A DNA stretch of 64,000 nucleotides from Scalesia atractyloides (taxonomy: Eukaryota; Streptophyta; Magnoliopsida; Asterales; Asteraceae), in assembly GCA_947069175.1 (NCBI GenBank), contig CAMTDV010000003.1, positions 31,653,353-31,717,352 on the forward strand. The letters run 5' to 3'. The translations under genes and the position numbers were made by a program. Under the pieces are notes generated by a model. It was not told the DNA's origin and did no database searches. It saw only the letters and a program-made list of their open reading frames with translations. Below, one piece after another: positions 53,951 through 64,000 of this stretch. The stretch's first letter is position 1; each line of letters opens with the position of its first letter.

Positions 53951-55599
53951 ATTTGTCATCGGTTAAACGTTTTCTGTACATTCTTTCTTCTAATTTCTTA
54001 AAAGTCCAAAAATATGTTTTTGATTTTAGGGGGAGAATATTTGAGGAAATACAAAAACATTTAAAAAATCAAAAAGAGTTTTGTGTAAAAAGAGTGATCA
54101 TAGTAAATCAAAAATGATAGCACAGTATGCTAAAGAATTGTATTGTTTAAAAGTGTTTAAGCAAGTCTTACTATGGATATGCCAATAGACTTCACTTGTT
54201 TAGTAGATTGTTATCGAGATATAAACCTAAAACACAAAAACTGATTAACTTGTGGGTTAACATCTCTCGGATATATGGACTTAGTACTCCGAAATTCGTT
54301 TGAGAGAATGCCAGATTCCGCGATACTAGGTCTTTATATTTGATTGATATCTGGGGTATTATTCGAGTTCTTCTCATTTTGTGGAAGCAATGGCCTAGAA
54401 CTCATATAATACTTTCACATTATTTTCCCAAATGCTGCATAAAATGATTATGTCTTAAGCAATTATGACATTTGCAGTATAAAAGATTCCTTAATGGAAC
54501 ACCACCTAAAGACGAGCCTTCATCTCTTTGTCTGTACAGTAGTACTAATATGAGCTCTAAAGGTCTCGCATTCACCTTATATACATATATCAATTCGATA
54601 TATTCACTTGTAATATGACATTCTGGGAATCTCGATACGGGAGTATATTCTGAGATGGGAAACACAGTTATTTCATGTTTCTAATAATACCTTAACACAT
54701 CTTGAAACAGTTGAGAAACGAGAAGAGGTTTAAATGGATAAATATATTGGCAATCTAGGTAAATTTGTTTAAAAGCTTAAAAGGTGTTTCTAGACTAATG
54801 GTACTGATGACTTCTATGAATGCTTGAAATGATCCTCTGAAACACAAAATTCACAAAAATGTTATTCTTTAAAAATTTCTTAAAAACCCAAAAGATTTTT
54901 AGATTTCTTAGCTTGATAGTTTTATTTTGTTTACCGATGATAAAAACACTGATGGTTGAATTCATTGCAACATCTTGCTGAGGAAATTTTGGAATCATGG
55001 GTTGGGAGCTAATTTTTAGCAACAAAGTTTACTAAAATGTCAAGAAAGTTCAATAATTTGAAACTTTACATGTTAAAATAAATCTGTTTGGTCAAACATG
55101 GTCAACCAAGGTCATTAACTTGGACTTGGAAGGCAAATTGGATAACCAGGGTCATTAACTTGGACTTAGTTAGTCAAGTGGATTTTTGAAACAGATAAAT
55201 TTTTTGATAAAATGAATGAAAAATAAAAAAAAAATTGACATTGAATGTTTATTTTATAGCAAGATCAGTTTTGAAGAAAAGGATCAGGAGCAAGCACTTC
55301 AATTTCAAAAGGTCATAAATGTGTGCTTTGCAAATGATATTCATTCGAGATCGAATTGGAAGACAACATGGAGAAAGATTGAGAAGGAGGAATCGAAGAA
55401 AACTGACGAAAAAGAAGCTCGGATCGCTGAACGTTCAAGAGTAGCATCGTTAAGGAGTTTTCAGTTTTTGAAGCGACGTCCTCTTACCGATCAAACGCCT
55501 ATTGCTTCTGAGGAACAGCGAAAACCGTTAAAGAGATTTTTTGGGTGTTAAAGTCAAATCAAAGTGAAGTTTTGAAGATTATCCAGACTACGGCAACAT
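53951..55599 (+). other. Post-pol region of the deleted Copia
   Basis: This 1.6-kb stretch between the pol end and the polypurine tract is mostly noncoding. About 54230-54670 is homologous in inverted orientation to about 63330-63800 of the right-hand Copia, linking the two as relatives. An ORF at 55216-55551 (111 aa, Lys/Glu/Arg-rich, ending LKRFFGC) may be the remnant of a post-pol protein. It shows no transmembrane segment. Confidence 0.6.
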
Positions 55600-55612
55600 C
55601 CAAGGGGGAGTT
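55600..55612 (+). other. Polypurine tract of the deleted Copia
   Basis: CCAAGGGGGAGTTT abuts the 3' LTR. The same tract, reversed, abuts the LTR of the right-hand Copia at 57864. Confidence 0.85.
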
Positions 55613-56076
55613 TGTTGGTGCATAATGTCTATTGCCTACGTCTAGGATATATCTGTAATGTTTATAAAGTTTACACGTTAATGTTTAAATGAGAAAATGT
55701 AAATTTTATGTATTGATACACTGTGATTCGCACGAAACATAAGTGTGTTTCGTACGAGTGAGTCACTCGTACGAAATACTATTTCGTACGAAACACAGAT
55801 GTTTGTTAGTGCACGTACTTCAGTACAAGTCATGTCGACCTATAAATAGGTAAGTGTTGTGTTAGAGCTAAAACGGATTTGTCATTTCATACGGAGAAGC
55901 TGTGTCAGTTTGTTTACTTGCATCTGTAACTTGAACGTCTTTAATAGATCAGAAGCAGTTAAACAGTAAGTTCTGTCTTGTTTGTCATATTTACCTCTCT
56001 AGCAATGAATTCCGCCTCTGCTAGTTGAGCGAGATCAGATCGATTGCTCATTTCGGGAGCTCGATCCCCATCCACA
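55613..56076 (+). repeat. 3' LTR of the deleted Copia
   Basis: 464 bp. It carries 20 bases near its end (TCATTTCGGGAGC region, about 56047-56068) that the 5' LTR lacks. It holds a perfect inverted repeat of 14-base arms TTTCGTACGAGTGA / TCACTCGTACGAAA with one G between (about 55748-55777). Confidence 0.93.
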
Positions 56077-56081
56077 ATATG

Positions 56082-57249
56082 TGTTTAATGTCTAATTTTA
56101 TGCATATTTAAATGTTTATATGTGTGAAATTAGATAACTACAAGAAGATGATGTTTTGCAGGTTAAACACAAAGATTGGATGTGTTTTGGATAATGCATA
56201 TAGAGTGGAAGTATAGATATTAATGTATGATATGATAGAGGGTGGAAATATGAAGGCGTGGTCGAAAACGGCGAAGAAAACAGAGTTGAAATGAGAAAGT
56301 TATTAAGAAAACACTTTTGGGAAGAATCTGTCATATGTAGGCTACGAATTGGGTGCAGCCTACGGGTCAGGGATTATGGGACTTCGAATAATACCCATAA
56401 AAAATAGGTTTTTGGATATATTTTCATTTCATTCCTAAGAGATGAATTTCTAGGGTTTTTCTTCAAGTTCTTTCACTATTCCATACTATCTAATCATCAT
56501 TCCCTCATCAATCATGCATTCTATCATCAAGATTAAAGATCAAATCATTACCATGAGCTGTTAATTTCTTCGTGATTTCCTCCAAGTGGAGAATTCTTGT
56601 AAGTGGATGATTGTTTTTGATTTTTCTTTGTACTTGAGATTGGCAATCTAAGCATTCGATGCTCTTTGCTTAGTGATTTGTTAGTTTGGTTGTAAAGATT
56701 GATTTTATCTAAAACCTAGTTTTGATTCTTTCAATTCCTAAGAGTTCAAGTAATTGGGATATATTAGATAGGGATTGGGTCTGATAGTCTTTAATTGATA
56801 ATCATGTGATAACCTTTCGTTGTTTTGCAATCAAAGTACTTAGTCCTCGTTGCTAATTAATTATTTTAATCATGTCTATATGATTTTCTCAGTAAAAACT
56901 AATCACTTGAATCCACTTTGAATCTGAAACTTGGAGGATTATCTTTTCTCCAACTATTTACAACTAGTAGTTAATTTAATTTTCAAAACAGCTCTCAAAC
57001 AACTAATTTTCTTTTTTAGTAACTTAGTTAATTAGTAAATAAACAATTACACAATAACACTTTCCACGATACTCATCGTGGTTCAACACCTGACTTACCC
57101 TATCTAATAAGGTAGTTTGTTTGACTTTTTACTCGTATTTTTTCATGATCCTTCGACATTGGTCATTAGTGGATGTGTGAATAGTACTATTGGTTTGAGA
57201 AACCTAATTGAATAGGCACGGATGCCATGGGTTCTACTACAATTGCACA
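56082..57249. repeat. LTR-like sequence, right part of a sequence split by the Copia
   Basis: Sequence left of 49075 and right of 56082 is contiguous once the Copia and one target copy are removed. The composite resembles plant Ty3 LTR and leader sequence: GGCGTGGTCGAAAACGGCG near 56254, TTGGGTGCAGCCTACGGGTC near 56348, and CGATACTCATCGTGGTTC followed by CTTACCCTATCTAATAAGG near 57067-57114. No primer site or partner LTR was found, so this is a tentative solo LTR or fragment. No gene is seen. Confidence 0.35.
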
Positions 57250-57863
57250 TGTTGTAAGTCAACTCAATCCAAGGATCTCACTCATGAACACAATCACTAG
57301 GTGTGCATAATCCACCTAGCAATCACCACTGCAGGATAATGTATCAGAAAACAAGATTGATAAGAGAAATCAAAGAATACACAGAGTATTCTTTAATGTA
57401 GGAGATGAGTGACGTCACACATAGAGTAGCCGCTAGCCAAAACACACAACAATGATTAGCGTTTTCTTGTTGCACAAACTTTCCACAAAAGAACTACCAT
57501 CTTGTCTATTCCACTAAATGTATATAAACAAGACATATCTGGACACACATGTCCGGATAACAAAAACAATGACCAAGGCCCAACACAAGGCAAAACTCGG
57601 ACTACCTAAAGAAGTGGTAAATCCGGACACTGGCTAATCCTTAAATCCGAACTTGGGAACTACATACCCAAGTCCGGTTTACATAAACTCGGACCTGTCA
57701 ATAACTCAGACATAAAGATAAACCCGGATTAGGTATCACCTATCCTAATCCGAAAACAAAAACTCGGACAACTAAGTTCGGACAAACATAAGATTACAAG
57801 AATTACTTAACAGACCCTTGAAAATCAAAGAGATTGCACTTATCACATAGAAGTGCATTAACA
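57250..57863 (-). repeat. 3' LTR of the right-hand Copia (minus strand)
   Basis: The right end is set by the polypurine tract at 57864. The left end TGTTGTAAGTC is a guess from TG...CA structure. Inside are many CTCGGAC, TCCGGA and CCCGGAT motifs (from about 57540) and a minus-strand TATA-like TATATAC (about 57520-57530). The partner LTR is outside the window. Confidence 0.6.
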
Positions 57864-57875
57864 AACTCCCCCTTG
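57864..57875 (-). other. Polypurine tract of the right-hand Copia
   Basis: On the - strand it reads CAAGGGGGAGTT next to the LTR. It is the same as the tract of the + strand Copia at 55600-55612, in opposite orientation. Confidence 0.85.
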
Positions 57876-57909
57876 ATCATTGCAGGATCTTCGCGTTGAT
57901 CTTGAAATC

Positions 57910-60900
57910 TCAGTCTTGTTTCGAGTAATCACTTTCCGCCCAAACTTGATTCTTCATATAGAACTGAACTACTTTGATGAATTGATGCGCCAACGGACGG
58001 TCTTCTTTAAGATATCGCATAGGAAGACGACAAAGCTTTTTCAAGTGTTCCTGCTTCAAGTTGACCAGCCAAATAGGATCAAGATCCCTAAAATCTCTTC
58101 TGACACTTTCTTCTCTGTGATTATCACTTCCCTAGTTTTACCATCAAGGTACCAAAACCCAATATCCTTAACTTCTCTAGATAAAATCTTCTCAAAGGAA
58201 TCTTGTGAAGACATCTAGCTGGTGGATAGACCATTTTCAAAACCTGCTTCCCTGTGAACTTGTCGATGGACTTAACAGCCCGTTCAACGGCAGGCTTGAA
58301 AGTCTTCCACTTGCTTTCCCGGCTCTCAGCGACTAAATGGGGAATTAAACCTCTAATGCTCCCGACATTGGTATCATTGTTGAGATTCAGCTGGGCAAGA
58401 TGATGCAAGTCACGAGCAAGTAAAGTCTGTAAGTATTGGATCCGTGGCCTGAAGTATTGAACACAGTTTGATCATGATAGGCTATGTTGTTCATCAAAAT
58501 CCCAACTTTGAATCTGGCATGGATACATCTCTTCTTTTGTGTTTCATCAGGAAGAATTTTAAACCACTTATGAGCTGCCATGCGAACCTCTTCAGGCATA
58601 CGACTAGGGTTCGTAATTTCATCAGGCATGGCTTCTGAGATCGTCCATGTTTACCTTCAGTGACTCGTACTCAATACTTTTTCCTTTACCCATTTCAATG
58701 AATTCAAACTTGCCAACAAGATCGTCGTTAATCTTCCAATCTTCTACAAAACCTTCTACCACATCACCATCATCCAATACCAAATCAACAAAAGAATCAT
58801 CAGAATCAGAAAGAGCACCCATCTCTGCATCAGTGGTGCCCTTATTTCCCCCAGTACCAGCTCCCGAAGACTCCCCTTGAGTCCAAGCAGTGGTTGGAGT
58901 TTCAGAAGTATGTGAACTCCTTAGCTGCTCTCCCTACACTGCGGCTTCGGGATCTTTGTCTTTGTCAAGATCGTCATGAATTTTCGTTAGCTCATCAATT
59001 TTGTACTAAGCCTGCACTTGTAAAGCCGTATTCTCCCCCTAAGCAGCGAGGAGCATCACAAGATCTGTCACAATCTGATGGAGTTGATTAGTAGCTTTGA
59101 CCAAAGTCTCACGTCGGGCAGATGAGGAAGCTTCCCGTTTAATGAAGTTACCCAGCTGAATACCTTGATCCTTGGTTAAACGAAACAAATGCGTTATCTA
59201 TTGATCCCGCATTGCATCCTTTTTCTTGTAGTATCTTTTCTGACTCTAAATCTGTTCACGATGTTCTCTCAACACATTGGCCACATCCTGAAACTGAGAT
59301 TGAACAAACTTAGGAATGATTTGCCCAACACTAACACTCGTTGTCCCTGGAGGCCTTGGTACAGACGCAGATGTAGTAGGTCGAGGACCAAAAGGTCTTA
59401 GACCAGACGGTTGAGAAATAGGACTACTTGCCTCTGTGGACTAGGACCGAAAGCAAACTTTGGACGAACATTCCGAGCCTGAGGCGCCACAGTCTTAGTT
59501 GGTGACCGTCTCGACTTTTTACCTCATGAAGAACTTTGAGTAGCAAGAGAACTCGGTTGCACAGAACTAAGAGTTGCACTCGGTAGTGTCCCCAAGAACT
59601 CATCGGAGAAGACAATGAACCATAAAAAGGTGTGGTAGGACTGGCATAAGACATCACTGGAAAAGAAACTCCCACGGAAGCAGGGATACTGATTGACTCC
59701 ACAGACGGAGCAACTGTAGCAGAGCGGTAATAGCAGAAGAGAAACTGATCTTCCCAGAATAGAAAGACCGCTAGCAACTGAAGTGATAACTGCACTTAAA
59801 GAAACATTCACAGGAGCAACTTCAACACTCGAAACCTGAATATCCAAACTCTCAACGACTCGACGTTGTTTGTACGTCCTGATTGTAGGTGTGATTCGAA
59901 TTGCACCAAAATCTGGAGGTCCACGGTCTCCACTATCATCATCATCATCTGAGGAAGAGTTGTAAACAATAGAATCCAAGCCAAGCGTATACCCCATTCA
60001 GAAGAGGGACCGAAAGAAGTAACTTTAGCGTGAAATAAATCAAGTTTTTCCCTTTCAGCAGGCGAAATCCGATTTCCTAGATCCTTTTGCACTAACTGTA
60101 GATACTTCTTTTCAGACAGCATATCAACATCAAACTCATCTATAATTTGCTTCCCTTTATCTACAACACGAGAAGACGGACCAGCTTCCAGAGCAGCATC
60201 ATGCTCTAAAATTCTACGGCAGCACTCGGAGCCGAAGAAGTAACAGTTGGTTCATCAACAAAATCATTTTCTGCAATTGGATTTTCAATAATTTGTTATC
60301 TGACAGGTTCAGGAGCAGGTTCCTCGACCAGTGGTTGTTGAAGATCATTCTGAGGTTGAACAACCACTGGATCTTGATCATCCGGAGCACCTACATTATC
60401 ACCAGCTCCAAAGATTTGTGCAATGCCATTCCGGATATTTATCCATGTCTGATCATTTCAGGATTGTAGTTATCCTAAATGATTGCACCAAGTAGAGGAT
60501 AATGAACTGGAAGGACAACTGCATTCCTAGTTAGTTTTGCACTTTCACAGTCTTTAAAGATACGCGGATGCATTGGAGTTTGAGCATAAGCAGGTAATGG
60601 AATCTCAAGAGGTAGATTTGGCGGGAGATGACGAACGATCAGCGTAAGGAATCTTGGATAAAGAATCATTAACCTTTTGTCATTTTCTCATAGAGCTAAA
60701 TGAGTTTGAAAAGCCTGAAGAATCATACGGGAGAAATTATATGGTTGACGGAAAGTTAGACCGATCATCGCTGATAAAAGTTCATGTCCCATTCCATCCA
60801 TACCCAATTTTCGAGGTGCCATGCATTGCATCAACACATGATAGAAATATCTCCATTGCCCAATAATCATACCCTTGATATCTGTTTAGATTGAAAAGAA

Positions 60901-61310
60901 CCCATATATCCAAACGCTCGAGCACCTATTTCACTAATTTCCTTAGCGTAGCTTGTTTCACCATGATCCAGGTCTCCAAACTGTAAGGCTACACGAATAA
61001 CCGCTTTGGTGATAACAATTTGATGTCCATTTATAGTGGCTTCAATTGTATTTCCCATTGTTTGACTTGTGTGCCAAAAGTCTTGGATATATGCTTGCAC
61101 CTGGTGCACATTTTTAGAAATTGTGAAACTAATTCTTGAATTTCAAAGAAAACACATGATTTGAGCATAATTTGCAGCACCACGAACATTTTCATTCAAT
61201 ATTGCTATCTGATTGTGATGGCTGAAAAACTCCCGTACTGGACTAGGAGGAGCTGCTACAGGTTGTGCTCCTTGTTACTCAACTGGCTGATCAACTGGTT
61301 GGTCTGCCAT
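57910..61310 (-). pseudogene. Post-pol (envelope-position) ORF of a SIRE-like Copia, broken
   Basis: A protein-like region runs on the - strand from an ATG at 61310 (MADQPVDQPVE, stop at codon 12) to a stop at 57912-57910, in pieces split by stops and frameshifts. Recognisable pieces: VQAYIQDFWHTSQTMGNTIEA (about 61105), FQSKQI...; then MAPRKLGMDGMGHELLSAMIG (about 60830); HLPPNLPLEIPLPAYA (about 60640); an Asp-rich YNSSSDDDDDSGDRG (about 59960); MPDEITNPSRMPEEVRMAAH (58629); and a C-terminal IWLVNLKQEHLKKLC (about 58060). This lies between pol and the 3' LTR, where SIRE-type elements carry their extra ORF, called envelope-like in some lineages. I see no signal peptide or convincing transmembrane segment. 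Plus-strand frames here are shadows. Confidence 0.65.
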
Positions 61311-62403
61311 ATCTGTCAACATATACAAGCATAATAGAAACAAGTGCATCAGATTTGTTAACGGTTTAAATAGTATAAAGAATGCAGTAAGACACACTCA
61401 ACTGCTGCTAGTACTTGAGAAACTTATTCTACCAACAAACCACCACTGAAACAAATGACAACTCCAGAGAAACAAGTAAACAGATAGTCCAGAGAACTAT
61501 TAAACAACCAAAGTTGGAACTTATGATAAATCTAGATTGATGAAACCCGGAGAACTGTTAAACCAAGAAATTCGGAAAACTGTTAAACTAAACCTGGAAA
61601 ACTTTTAAACCATTATAACTCCGGAAATCATTTAAAACCATTATAAACCCGTTGACACAAACCTGAAAACAATTTTCTCAAACAAAACCCGAATAACACA
61701 TAAAGTAAATCCGGAGATAGACAAGTGCTTATAAACCCGAAACATATTTCTTCGGAAAACTGTTTAAATCCGGACCAACACTAGTTTGAAACTCATCACC
61801 AAACCTAAGTTAAGAACCCTCCGAACTTAAGGAAGGGAAACTTAGATTCTCCGTGTTTCAAACACCGAACAAGATTTACCCTTTTTTACAATGGATCAAA
61901 AAGGTAAAATTTCAAAAATAGTTTATCTTCCTTAGGAAGATACTGACGAAAACTCCCGCCAAGAACACCAACGAAACCCACTATAAATTTTAATCAAGCA
62001 AGCATATATTCAAACTAAATATACCTATTTTCAACAAAAACAAGAAAATTATCATCCAACCAAACAAAATCATCTCAAAATTACTCACAACTCTTCAAAA
62101 CAATAAACCATTTTCAAGAATACCAAGTTCTTGAAAATGATACAAAACCCCCAAATTTTGTACCCAAAGTCCTAGCTCAAATCCACCATAGCTTCAAACC
62201 ATTCAACCCACAATAAATTTCAAGCATTAAACCATAACTTCATCATACAAGCAAAAAAACCAACTTAAGAAGGTAAAACAAGCCCTAGACAACATCACAT
62301 TACCAAATCTTGTGAAGATGAAGATGATAAAGAATGAAGATACATACCTGAGCACATTACCAAATCTTGTGAAGATGATAAAGAATGAAGATACATACCT
62401 GAG
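61311..62403 (-). other. Probable leader intron upstream of the post-pol ORF
   Basis: On the - strand, CAG|GTATGT (donor near 62400, repeated at about 62350) and TTGACAG just before the ATG at 61310 (acceptor, about 61313) are consistent with a roughly 1-kb intron in a 5' leader. There is no coding frame between them. The sequence is AT-rich and contains several AACCCGGA-type motifs (61550-61760). Confidence 0.45.
62296..62403 (-). repeat. Tandem duplication containing the splice donor
   Basis: Two adjacent near-identical copies, 62296-62352 and 62353-62403, differ by a 6-base GAAGAT deletion. On the - strand each begins CTCAGGTATGTATC, so the duplication doubles the potential donor site. 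Confidence 0.8.
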
Positions 62404-62485
62404 ACTTTAAGAAGCTAAAGATGAACTACAATATTGAATTTCACACAAATATTATCAAGAACAAGGGTTTTGGTATGTGTGTTTT

Positions 62486-62548
62486 TGAGAGAGAGTGAAT
62501 AGAGAGTGAATAGATGAGACTAAGTTAACGGTTGGGAACTTATATACA
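62486..62548 (-). promoter_or_regulatory. Candidate internal promoter (TATA box and CT-rich start region)
   Basis: On the - strand TGTATATAAG (62548-62539) is followed within 30-60 bases by a CT-rich stretch with CTCTCTATTCACTCTCTCTC (about 62510-62486), typical of plant core promoters and 5' UTRs. The donor site lies about 140 bases downstream. Confidence 0.45.
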
Positions 62549-64000
62549 CAAAGAAATCCGGATAAAGCAACCACCCGGAGATATTCAAATCCGGAGAGAG
62601 ACTAAAGATCACAAATTTGGAGAGGAGAATTTTGTTAAAACTGGAGAACATAAAGTCGGAAATAGGTTACCCCAAACCCGGAGTCCAACCCTCATTGATT
62701 TATACCTGGAGATAACTGATACCCAAACTCAGACTAAGAAATCCGGAGCAAGTACTGAACCCAAACTCGGACCATTCTAAATCCCTCAACTTACCTAAAC
62801 TTTCAATTTTTACACTAAACTGTGAAAGAATTCACAACTTGTCATCATTTTACCAAGCAACTTAATTTTGACGAGAAAACTTACACAGTAAGATAAATCT
62901 CACACGAATGATTTTCATTAAAAAGACTTATTTTATAGTTACCTGACCTGATGTTTAACATCTTATTACAAGAATATTCACAACCCCATAGAGTATTTTG
63001 GATGATAAACTCGCACATAGAAACAAGAATGTAAAATCCTTTTGATGTTTTCCATATTTGACTAGTCAAAAGAATCTAACAATAAGATAATATTTACACT
63101 ATCTATATTTTTGTGAAGTCGGAGCAAGGAGATCATATCGGTTTTTCTGTCAATATCCAACACATGATCTTAGGATTCAGATTAAGCACTTAGAATAATA
63201 TCAACAGTTCAAGACGTTCAACGGTATTGTGATCCACTTAAGCTTTAGCACGCTTTCGAACACTGCTTTCGAGTTATGCGATTAAGTGTATTAATTACTG
63301 ATTGTAACTATGTTTACCTACCTCAGAATATACTCCCGTATCAAAACTACCCAACATTGCATCTTACAAGTGAGTATATCTGAAAAATCTCTGTATCCGG
63401 CTAAATGCTATACCTTGAGAGCTCAGGTTAGTGCCACAGCACAAACAGAGAGATGAAGGCTCGACTTAAAGGTGGTGTACCAACGTTTGGTATTTTTTCT
63501 GCAGAATTTTGGCAGTTTATACTATATTCCCGGTGGTAGCATATAGATGTGATTTATACATTCGGCGATGACAATTTCAAACAAATCATTAGGTGATGAT
63601 TGTTGTGGCAAAAAAGAAATCCACCAAGGGGGTTTGCGCACAAATGAAGCGTTTGGCAAAGTATTATAAGAGGTCCTAGGCCATTGCTTACACAAAATTA
63701 GAAGAGCAAGTACAATACCACAGAGATTAGACAAACATAAAGACCTAGTATCTCAGAAGTTTGGCAATTTATCAAACGAAATTACAGTACCAAGACCATA
63801 TATCCGAGAGATGTACCACACGAGTTACATAGTTCATTATGTTTATATACCAAAAGCAGGTTCTTATTTACGCGTAAAACCTATCGAAGCAACATATAAT
63901 GAATCTTTACAGTTAACAGTTAGAATTTATATATTGACACAATCCTGCATCAGATGCGACTAACCGATGTACTAACATTTCCCCTATTCTAAACACAACT
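62549..64000 (-). other. Noncoding region between pol and the post-pol ORF of the right-hand Copia
   Basis: No supported ORF. CCGGA and CTCGGA motifs recur at 62556-62770. About 63330-63800 is homologous, inverted, to 54230-54670 of the deleted Copia, including the CTCTCGGATATATGG segment (about 63797-63811) and the ACTAGGTCTT segment (about 63740-63750). Pol should lie beyond 64000. Confidence 0.65.

Larger units (their letters stand above)
49081..56076 (+). mobile_element. Copia-type (SIRE-like) retrotransposon with a large internal pol deletion
   Basis: LTRs 49081-49524 and 55613-56076 start TGTTGGTGCA and end CCACA. The target duplication is ATATG (49076-49080 and 56077-56081). The Met-tRNA primer-binding site (49527), gag with a CCHC knuckle, a protease active site, an RNase H tail, a 1.6-kb post-pol region and a GGGGGAG polypurine tract are all present. 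Integrase and RT are missing. The long gag and long post-pol region suggest the SIRE/Maximus lineage. LTRs differ at about a dozen positions by eye plus a 20-bp indel. Confidence 0.93.

Noticed and set aside
58647..59401. Plus-strand Ser/Pro-rich ORFs
   Set aside because: Shadows of the broken post-pol ORF of the minus-strand Copia.

Overview
The window looks like plant nuclear DNA from a dicot with a large, repeat-rich genome. Asteraceae is my guess from the style of the retroelements; it is not proven. Two intact-looking host genes sit in a sea of LTR retrotransposons. Both are on the + strand: a five-exon gene for a small conserved protein (42124-44552) and a single-exon family-4 glycosyltransferase (45934-47403).

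The left 36 kb is one nested insertion complex. A short host coding remnant (1-82, 1210-1223, 35967 onward) was hit first by an hAT-like non-autonomous DNA element (83-1201, 8-bp target duplication GTATGAAT). It was then hit by an Athila-type Ty3/gypsy element on the - strand (1224-35961, target duplication GTGCC). The Athila was itself hit twice. A chromodomain Ty3 element on the - strand (8211-18230, duplication TGACA) landed between its RNase H and integrase. A related chromodomain Ty3 element on the + strand (23317-34601, duplication TATAC) landed in its 5' LTR. Both ends and the target duplication of every insertion can be read directly, and reading frames rejoin across the insertions, so the order of events is clear.

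From 36 to 42 kb lie decayed sequences: a Copia LTR, primer-binding site and broken gag (37549-39400), then unassigned AT-rich DNA. The two host genes fill 42.1-47.4 kb. A Copia element with both LTRs (49081-56076, duplication ATATG) follows. It has an internal deletion running from the protease active site straight into the RNase H tail, and it sits inside an older LTR-like sequence. The right end (about 57250-64000) is the 3' part of a large SIRE-type Copia element on the - strand: 3' LTR, polypurine tract, a broken post-pol (envelope-position) ORF, and the long noncoding stretch between pol and that ORF. Its pol lies beyond the window.

Nearly all retroelement reading frames carry stops or frameshifts, so they are annotated as pseudogenes. 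The most unusual signals are these: (1) a cluster of four tRNA-like A-box/B-box modules in each LTR of the 8211-18230 element; (2) a TATA box, CT-rich leader, duplicated splice donor and matching acceptor in front of the post-pol ORF of the right-hand Copia; (3) short palindromic motif families, different in each element, reiterated in LTRs and adjacent noncoding DNA; (4) hairpins with paired-base substitutions in the LTR of the 23317-34601 element; (5) an apparently spliced gag and an extra acidic ORF upstream of gag in the same element.
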